Origin: Liolophura sinensis
Taxonomy: Eukaryota; Mollusca; Polyplacophora; Chitonida; Chitonidae
Direction: 5' to 3'
NCBI RefSeq assembly: GCF_032854445.1
Contig: NW_027018009.1
Span: forward strand, 62,001 to 126,000
Length of the DNA stretch: 64,000 nucleotides
Shown: piece by piece, positions 52,787 to 61,577 of the stretch
Layout of the letters: each line of letters opens with the position of its first letter
Position numbering within the stretch: position 1 is the stretch's first letter
The notes under the pieces: generated by a model
Told to the model about the DNA's origin: nothing
Databases searched by the model: none
Seen by the model: only the letters and a program-made list of their open reading frames with translations
Made by a program: the position numbers and the translations under genes

Positions 52787-55533
52787 GGTGCCAAAAGATG
52801 CGGAATTGGGCCAGGCATCGGCAGCTGTTAAAAAATTGCAAATATCCCTGGTTTCCATGGAGTAAGAGCCGTTGCTGGGCACGTGATTATGACATCAATA
52901 TTCATTGAATTGTCGCTACAGCCAAAAGTATTGGTCGGAGAGCAACGCGGATTGCACCATTCGATTTCTCGTCACAAAATACGTCGGATTAGCCTCTTAC
53001 CAGCAGCACTGGAACAGTTTTTCCACTTTTGCGTTTTTGCCTGGTCTTTTTGTTAATTGAAATCGGCTACACTGTAATCTGTACAATCGCGACTGGTCAT
53101 TACTATATTCAACTTTTGACTATAAGTTATGTGCCCTTCGGTAGCCCAGAAGACGTCAAATCTTTGGGCCAAGCCCATTTAACTCACCCAGCAATTGTCT
53201 TACATCTAAGTACAGGACAATCTCAATGTCTTTATCTACGTGTAGAAAAACCACACCATTTGTACATGAAAAACACAAGGTACTTGATACAGTCTGCTGT
53301 AAAAAGTACAACTGAACACTGACCGACTTCAGTAAGGTGCCAAAAGATGCGGAATGGAGCCAGGCATCGGTAGCTGTTGAAAAATTGCAAATTTCCCTGG
53401 TTTCCATGGAGTAAGAGCCGTTGCTCGGCACGTGATTATGACATAAATGATCATTCAATTGCCACTACAGCCCAAAGTATTAGTCGGAGAGCAACGCGGT
53501 TTGCACCATTCGATTTGTCGTCACAAAATACGTCGGATTAGTCTCTTACCAGCAGCACTGGAACAGTTTTTCCACTTTTGCATTTATACCTGGTCTTTTT
53601 GTTAATTGAAATCGGCTACACTGTACTCTGTACAATCGCGACTGGTCATTACTATATTCAACTTTTGACTATAAGTTATGTGCCCTTCGGTAGCCCAGAA
53701 GACCTGAAATCTTTGGGCGAAGCCCATTTAACTCACCCAGCAAATGTCTTACTTCTAAGTCGAAGACAATCTCAATGTCTTTATCTACGTGTAGAAAAAC
53801 CACACCATTTGTACATAAAAAAAACACAAGGTACTTGATACAGTCTGCTGTAAAAAGTACAACTGAACACTGACCCACTTCAGTAAGGTACCAAAAGATG
53901 CGGAATTGAGCCAGGGATCGGCAGCTGTTGAAAAATTGCAAATTTCCCTGGTTTCCATGGAGTAAGACCCGTTGCTACGCACGTGATTATGACATAAATG
54001 ATCATTCAATTGTAGCTACAGCCAAAAGTATTGGTCGGAGAGCAACGCGGATTGCACCATTCGATTTCTCGTCACAAAATACGTCGGATTAGTCTCTTAC
54101 TAGTAGCACTGGAACAGTTTTTCCACTTTTACATTTTTGCCTGGTCTTTTTGTTAATTGAAACCGGCTACACTGTACTCTGTACAATCGCGACTGGTCAT
54201 TACTATATTCAACTTTTGACTATAAGTTATGTGCCCTTCGGTAGCCCAGAAGACCTGAAATCTTTGGGTCAAGCCCATTTAACTCACCCAGCAATTGTCT
54301 TACATCTAAGTACAGGACAATCTCAATGTCTTTATCTACGTGTAGAAAAACCACACCAATTGTACATGAAAAACACAAGGTACTTGATACAGTCTGCTGT
54401 AAAAAGTACAACTAAACACTGACCCACATTTATAAGGGGCCTAAAGATGCGGAAATGGGCCAGGCATCGGCAGCTGTTGAAAAATTGCAATTCTCCCTGG
54501 TTTCCATGGAGTAAGACCCGTTGCTACGCACGTGATTATGACATAATGATCATTCAGTTGTAGCTACAGCCAAAAGTATTGGTCGGAGAGCAACGCGGAT
54601 TGCACCATTCGATTTCTTGTCACAAAATACGTCGGATTAGTTTCTTACTAGTAGCACTGGAACAGTTTTTCCACTTTTACATTTTTGCTTCGTCTTTTTG
54701 TTAATTGAAACCGGCTACACTGTACTATGTACAATCGCGACTGGTCATTACTATGTTCAACTTTTGACTATAAGTTATGTGCCCTTCGGTAGCCCAGAAG
54801 ACGTCAAATCTTTGGGCTAAGCCCATTTAACTCACCCAGCAATTGCCTTACTTCTAAGTCCAAGACAATCTTAATGTCTTTATCTACGTGGTAGAAAAAC
54901 CACACCATTTGTATGTGAAAAACAAAAGGTACTTGATACAGTCTGCTGTAAAAAGTACAACTGAACACTGACCCACTTCAGTAAGGTGCCAAAAGATGCA
55001 GAATTGAGCCAGGCATCGGCAGCTGTTTAAAAATTGCAAATTTCCCTGGTTTCCATGGAGTAAGAGCCGTTGCTGGGCACGTGATTATGACATCAATGAT
55101 CATTCAATTTTCACTACAGGCAAAAGTATTGGTCGGAGAGCAACGCGGATTGCACCATTCGATTTTTCGTCACAAAATACGTCGGATTAGCCTCTTACCA
55201 GCAGCACTGGAACAGTTTTTCCACTTTTGCATTTTTGCTTCGTCTTTTTGTTATTGAAAATCGGCTACACTGCACTCTGTACAATCGCGACTGGTCATTA
55301 CTATATTCAACTTTGACTATAAGTTATGTGCCCTTCGGTAGCCCAGAAGACCTGAAAATTTTTGGGCCAAGACCATTTAACTCACCCAGCAATTGTCTTA
55401 CTTCTAAGTCCAAGACAATCTCAATGTCTTTATCTACGTGTAGAAAAACCACACCATTTGTACATAAAAAACACAAGGTACTTGATACAGTCTGCTGTAA
55501 AAAGTACAACTAAACACTGACCCACATTTATAA
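52787..55533. repeat. Higher-order unit R, copy 3 lacking two monomers
   Basis: Monomers at 52,787, 53,336 and 53,887 correspond to R positions 1-3. The next, 54,436, carries the GACCCGTTGCTACGCACG, TTCTTGTCAC, TTTCTTACTAG and GCTTCGTC changes of position 6, and 54,985 corresponds to position 7. Positions 4 and 5 are therefore missing, giving a five-monomer unit. The monomer at 54,436 has unusual substitutions at its start (AAGGGGCCTAAAG) and belongs to an indel-rich stretch. Confidence 0.85.
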
Positions 55534-55880
55534 GGTGCCAAAAGATGCGGAATTGGGCCAGGCATCGGCAGCTGTTAAAAAATTGGCAAATATCCCTGGT
55601 TTCCATGGAGTAAGAGCCGTTGCTGGGCACGTGATTATGACATCAATATTCATTGAATTGTCGCTACAGCCAAAAGTATTGGTCGGAGAGCAACGCGGAT
55701 TGCACATTCGATTTCTCGTCACAAATACGTCGGATTAGCCTCTTACCAGCAGCACTGGAACAGTTTTTCCACTTTTGCGTTTTTGCCTGGTCTTTTTGTT
55801 AATGAAATCGGCTACACTGTACTCTGTACAATCGCGACTGGTCATTACTATATTCAACTTTTGACTATAAGTTATGTGGC
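54436..55880. other. Stretch rich in single-base indels
   Basis: Compared with their R-unit equivalents, these three monomers carry many one-base gains or losses: ACATAATGATC (54,541), GTGGTAGAAAAACC (54,889), TTGTTATTGAAAATCGG (55,248), CAACTTTGAC (55,309), CTGAAAATTTTTGG (55,352), TTGGCAAATATCC (55,584), TGCACATTCG (55,702), CACAAATACG (55,719), GTTAATGAAATCGG (55,798) and GTGGCCC (55,876). Neighbouring monomers have almost none. This is either a recently decayed patch or locally poor sequence. Confidence 0.7.
55532..55738 (+). pseudogene. Same Harbinger-like segment, open through to the stop at 55,736
   Basis: This monomer has an extra G (AAATTGGCAAATATCC near 55,585). It joins KVPKDAELGQASAAVKK to LANIPGFHGVRAVAGHVI without a shift, and its ATCAATATTCATTG variant removes the usual stop, so the frame stays open to QPKVLVGEQRGLH. 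A missing C in TTGCACATTCG then changes the frame before the stop. The extra G lies in an indel-rich stretch that may contain sequence errors, so the open frame itself is weak evidence. The residue pattern is what matters. It is not proposed to be expressed. Confidence 0.35.
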
Positions 55881-56200
55881 CCTTCGGTAGCCCAGAAGAC
55901 GTCAAATCTTTGGGCCAAGCCCATTTAACTCACCCAGCAATTGTCTTACATCTAAGTACAGGACAATCTCAATGTCTTTATCTACGTGTAGAAAAACCAC
56001 ACCATTTGTACATGAAAAACACAAGGTACTTGATACAGTCTGCTGTAAAAAGTACAACTGAACACTGACCGACTTCAGTAAGGTGCCAAAAGATGCGGAA
56101 TGGAGCCAGGCATCGGTAGCTGTTGAAAAATTGCAAATTTCCCTGGTTTCCATGGAGTAAGAGCCGTTGCTGGGCACGTGATTATGACATAAATGATCAT
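55534..56200. repeat. Start of a fourth R copy
   Basis: The monomer at 55,534 matches R position 1 (ATCAATATTCATTGAATTG, TTTGCGTTTTTGCC). The next, at 56,082, begins like R position 2 (GACCGACTTCAG tail, GGAATGGAGCC). By about 56,260 the sequence has switched to another subtype (CGATTTCTCGTC, then TTCTACTTTTGC), ending the R series. Confidence 0.8.
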
Positions 56201-57970
56201 TCAATTGCCACTACAGCCCAAAGTATTAGTCGGAGAGCAACGCGGTTTGCACCATTCGATTTCTCGTCACAAAATACGTCGGATTAGTCTCTTACCAGCA
56301 GCACTGGAACAGTTTTTCTACTTTTGCATTTTTACCTGGTCTTTTTGTTAATTGAAATCGGCTACACTGTACTATGTACCATCGCGACTGGTCATTACTA
56401 TGTTCAACTTTTGACTATAAGTTATGTGCCCTTCGGTAGCCCAGAAGACGTCAAATCTTTGGGCCAAGCCCATTTAACTCACCCAGCAATTGTCTTACAT
56501 CTAAGTACAGGACAATCTCAATGTTTTTATCTACATGTAGAAAAACCACACCATTTGTACATGAAAAACACAAGGTACTTGATACAGTCTGCTGTAAAAA
56601 GTACAACTGAACACTGACCCACTTTAGTAAGGTGCCAAAAGATGAGGAATGGAGTCAGGCATCGGTAGCTGTTGAAAAATTGCAAATTTCCCTGGTTTCC
56701 ATGGAGTAAGAGCCGTTGCTGGGCACGTGATTATGACATAAATGATCAATCAATTGTCACTACAGCCCAAAGTATTAGTCGGAGAGCAACGCGGTTTGCA
56801 CCATTCGATTTGTCGTCACAAAATACGTCGGATTAGTCTCTTACCAGCAGCACTGGAACAGTTTTTCCACTTTTGCATTTATACCTGGTCTTTTTGTTAA
56901 TTGAAATCGGCTACACTGTACTCTGTACAATCGCGACTGGTCATTACTATATTCAACTTTTGACTATAAGTTATGTGCCCTTCGGTAGCCCAGAAGACCT
57001 GAAATTTTTGGGCGAAGCCCATTTAACTCACCCAGCAATTGTCTTACTTCTAAGTCCAAGACAATCTCAATGTCTTTATCTACGTGTAGAAAAACCACAC
57101 CATTTGTACATAAAAAACACAAGGTACTTGATACAGTCTGCTGTAAAAAGTACAACTAAACACTGACCCACATTTATAAGGTGCCAAAAGATGGGGAATT
57201 GGGCCAGGCATCGGCAGCTGTTAAAAAATTGCAAATATCCCTGGTTTCCATGGAGTAAGAGCCGTTGCTGGGCACGTGATTATGACATCAATGATTATTG
57301 AATTGTCGCTACAGCCAAAAGTATTGGTCGGAGAGCAACGCGGATTGCACCATTCGATTTCTCGTCACAAAATACGTCGGATTAGCCTCTTACCAGCAGC
57401 ACTGGAACAGTTTTTCCACTTTTGCATTTTTGCCTGGTCTTTTTGTTAATTGAAATCGGCTACACTGTAATCTCTACAATCGCGACTGGTCATTACTATA
57501 TTCAACTTTTGACTATAAGTTATGTGCCCTTCGGTAGCCCAGAAGACCTGAAATCTTTGGGCCAAGCCCATTTAACTCACCCAGCAATTGTCTTACATCT
57601 AAGTAAAGGACAATCTCAATGTCTTTATCTACGTGTAGAAAAACCACACCATTTGTACATGAAAAACACAAGGTACTTGATACAGTCTGCTGTAAAAAGT
57701 ACAACTGAACACTGACCGACTTCAGTAAGGTGCCAAAAGATGCGGAATGGAGCCAGGCATCGGTAGCTGTTGAAAAATTGCAAATTTCCCTGGTTTCCAT
57801 GGAGTAAGAGCCGTTGCTGGGCACGTGATTATGACATAAATGATCATTCAATTGCCACTACAGCCCAAAGTATTAGTCGGAGAGCAACGCGGTTTGCACC
57901 ATTCGATTTGTCGTCACAAAATACGTCGGATTAGTCTCTTACCAGCAGCACTGGAACAGTTTTTCCACTT
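56082..57970. repeat. Ten-monomer-period block, copy 1
   Basis: Matches 61,578-63,466 at an offset of 5,496 (10 monomers). Shared private changes: TTTTTCTACTTTTGC, the ACTTTAGTAAGG tail with GATGAGGAATGGAGTCAGG, GAAATTTTTGGGCG, and ATCTCTACAATCG near 57,470. Part of it (56,300-57,160) also resembles 42,560-43,420. Confidence 0.82.
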
Positions 57971-60170
57971 TTGCATTTATACCTGGTCTTTTTGTTAATT
58001 GAAATCGGCTACACTGTACTCTGTACAATCGCGACTGGTCATTACTATATTCAACTTTTGACTATAAGTTATGTGCCCTTCGGTAGCCCAGAAAACCTGA
58101 AATCTTTGGGCGAAGCCCATTTAACTCACCCAGCAATTGTCTTACTTCTATGTCGAAGACAATCTCAATGTCTTTATCTACGTGTAGAAAAACCACACCA
58201 TTTGTACATAAAAAAAACACAAGGTACTTGATACAGTCTGCTGTAAAAAGTACAACTGAACACTGAACCACTTCAGTAAGGTACCAAAAGATGCGGAATT
58301 GAGCCAGGCATCGGCAGCTGTTGAAAAAATGCAAATTTCCCTGGTTTCCATGGAGTAAGACCCGTTGCTACGCACGTGATTATGACATAAATGATCATTC
58401 AATTGTAGCTACAGCCAAAAGTATTGGTCGGAGAGCAACGCGGATTGCACCATTCGATTTCTTGTCACAAAATACGTCGGATTAGGCTCTTACTAGTAGC
58501 ACTGGAACAGTTTTTCCACTTTTACATTTTTGCCTGGTCTTTTTGTTAATTGAAACCGGCTACACTGTACTATGTACCATCGCGACTGGTCATTACTATG
58601 TTCAACTTTTGACTATAAGTTATGTGCCCTTCGGTAGCCCAGAAGACGTCAAATCTTTGGGCCAAGCCCATTTAACTCACCCAGCAATTGTCTTACATCT
58701 AAGTACAGGACAATCTCAATTTCTTTATCTACGTGTAGAAAAACCACACCATTTGTACATAAAAAAAACTCAAGGTACTTGATACAGTCTGCTGTAAAAA
58801 GTACAACTGAACACTGACCCACTTCAGTAAGGTGCCAAAAGATGAGGAATGGAGCCAGGCATCGGTAGCTGTTGAAAAATTGCAAATTTCCCTGGTTTCC
58901 ATGGAGTAAGAGCCGTTGCTGGGCACGTGATTATGACATAAATGATCAATCAATTGTCACTACAGCCCAAAGTATTAGTCGGAGAGCAACGCGGTTTGCA
59001 CCATTCGATTTGTCGTCATAAAATACGTCGGATTAGTCTCTTACCAGCAGCACTGGAACAGTTTTTCCACTTTTGCATTTATACCTGGTCTTTTTGTTAA
59101 TTGAAATCGGCTACACTGTACTCTGTACAATCGCGACTGGTCATTACTATATTCAACTTTTGACTATAAGTTATGTGCCCTTCGGTAGCCCAGAAGACCT
59201 GAAATTTTTGGGCCAAGACCATTTAACTCACCCAGCAATTGTCTTACTTCTAAGTCCAAGACAATCTCAATGTCTTTATCTACGTGTAGAAAAACCACAC
59301 CATTTGTACATAAAAAACACAAGGTACTTGATACAGTCTGCTGTAAAAAGTACAACTAAACACTGACCCACATTTATAAGGTGCCAAAAGATGCGGAATT
59401 GGGCCAGGCATCGGCAGCTGTTAAAAAATTGCAAATATCCCTGGTTTCCATGGAGTAAGAGCCGTTGCTGGGCACGTGATTATGACATCAATATTCATTG
59501 AATTGTTGCTACAGCCAAAAGTATTGGTCGGAGAGCAACGCGGATTGCACCATTCGATTTCTCGTCACAAAATACGTCGGATTAGCCTCTTACCAGCAGC
59601 ACTGGAACAGTTTTTCCACTTTTGCGTTTTTGCCTGGTCTTTTTGTTAATTGAAATCGGCTACACTGTAATCTGTACAATCGCGACTGGTCATTACTATA
59701 TTCAACTTTTGACTATAAGTTATGTGCCCTTCGGTAGCCCAGAAGACCTGAAATCTTTGGGTCAAGCCCATTTAACTCACCCAGCAATTGTCTTACATCT
59801 AAGTACAGGACAATCTCAATGTCTTTATCTACGTGTGGAAAAACCACACCATTTGTACATGAAAAACACAAGGTACTTGATACAGTCTGCTGTAAAAAGT
59901 ACAACTGAACACTGACCCACTTCAGTAAGGTGCCAAAAGATGCGGAATGGAGCCAGGCATCGGTAGCTGTTGAAAAATTGCAAATTTCCCTGGTTTCCAT
60001 GGAGTAAGAGCCGTTGCTGGGCACGTGATTATGACATAAATGATCATTCAATTGCCACTACAGCCCAAAGTATTAGTCGGAGAGCAACGCGGTTTGCACC
60101 ATTCGATTTGTCGTCACAAAATACGTCGGATTAGTCTCTTACCAGCAGCACTGGAACAGTTTTTCCACTT
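57971..60170. repeat. Copy of the 43.6-45.9 kb monomers (26-monomer spacing)
   Basis: Four monomers sharing the diagnostic changes listed for 43,019-45,090 at a constant offset of 14,289. Differences are isolated, for example GAAAACCTG for GAAGACCTG at 58,091, AAAACTCAAGG at 58,766 and CTGAACCAC at 58,263. Confidence 0.82.
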
Positions 60171-61577
60171 TTGCATTTATACCTGGTCTTTTTGTTAATT
60201 GAAATCGGCTACACTGTACTCTGTACAATCGCGACTGGTCATTACTATATTCAACTTTTGACTATAAGTTATGTGCCCTTCGGTAGCCCAGAAGGCCTGA
60301 AATCTTTGGGCGAAGCCCATTTAACTCACCCAGCAATTGTCTTACTTCTATATCGAAGACAATCTCAATGTCTTTATCTACGTGTAGAAAAACCACACCA
60401 TTTGTACATAAAAAAAACACAAGGTACTTGATACAGTCTGCTGTAAAAAGTACAACTGAACACTGACCCACTTCAGTAAGGTACCAAAAGATGCGGAATT
60501 GAGCCAGGCATCGGCAGCTGTTGAAAAAATGCAAATTTCCCTGGTTTCCATGGAGTAAGAGCCGTTGCTGGGCACGTGATTATGACATAAATGATCATTC
60601 AATTGTAGCTACAGCCAAAAGTATTGGTCGGAGAGCAACGCGGATTGCACCATTCGATTTCTTGTCACAAAATACGTCGGATTAGTTTCTTACTAGTAGC
60701 ACTGGAACAGTTTTTCCACTTTTACATTTTTGCTTCGTCTTTTTGTTAATTGAAACCGGCTACACTGTACTATGTACAATCGCGACTGGTCATTACTATG
60801 TTCAACTTTTGACTATAAGTTATGTGCCCTTCGGTAGCCCAGAAGACGTCAAATCTTTAAGCTAAGCCCATTTAACTCACCCAGCAATTGCCTTACTTCT
60901 AAGTCCAAGACAATCTTAATGTCTTTATCTACGTGTAGAAAAACCACACCATTTGTATGTGAAAAACAAAAGGTACTTGATACAGTCTGCTGTAAAAAGT
61001 ACAACTGAACACTGACCCACTTCAGTAAGGTGCCAAAAGATGCAGAATTGAGCCAGGCATCGGCAGCTGTTTAAAAATTGCAAATTTCCCTGGTTTCCAT
61101 GGAGTAAGAGCCGTTGCTGGGCACGTGATTATGACATCAATGATCATTCAATTTTCACTACAGGCAAAAGTATTGGTCGGAGAGCAACGCGGTTTGCACC
61201 ATTCGATTTTTCGTCACAAAATACGTCGGATTAGCCTCTTACCAGCAGCACTGGAACAGTTTTTCCACTTTTGCATTTTTGCCTGGTCTTTTTGTTAATT
61301 GAAATCGGCTACACTGCACTCTGTACAATCGCGACTGGTCATTACTATATTCAACTTTTGACTATAAGTTATGTGCCCTTCGGTAGCCCAGAAGACGTCA
61401 AATCTTTCGGCTCAACCCATTTAACTCACCCAGCAATTGTCTTACATCTAAGTACAGGACAATCTCAATGTCTTTATCTACATGTAGAAAAACCACACCA
61501 TTTGTACATGAAAAACACAAGGTACTTGATACAGTCTGCTGTAAAAAGTACAACTGAACACTGACCGACTTCAGTAA
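60171..61577. repeat. Mosaic monomers joining R-type and ten-monomer-block sequence
   Basis: The monomer at 60,480 resembles R position 6 (TTAAGCTAAGCC, CAATCTTAATG) and the one at 61,029 begins like R position 7 (CTGTTTAAAAATTGC, CATTCAATTTTCACTACAGGC). Around 61,440, inside a single monomer, it switches to the TTACATCTAAGTACAGG and CTACATGTAG subtype found at 56,500. The patch 59,929-60,720 also reappears at 63,225-64,000 (offset 3,296, six monomers), sharing the rare GAAGGCCTG and CTATATCGAAG changes. Confidence 0.8.
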
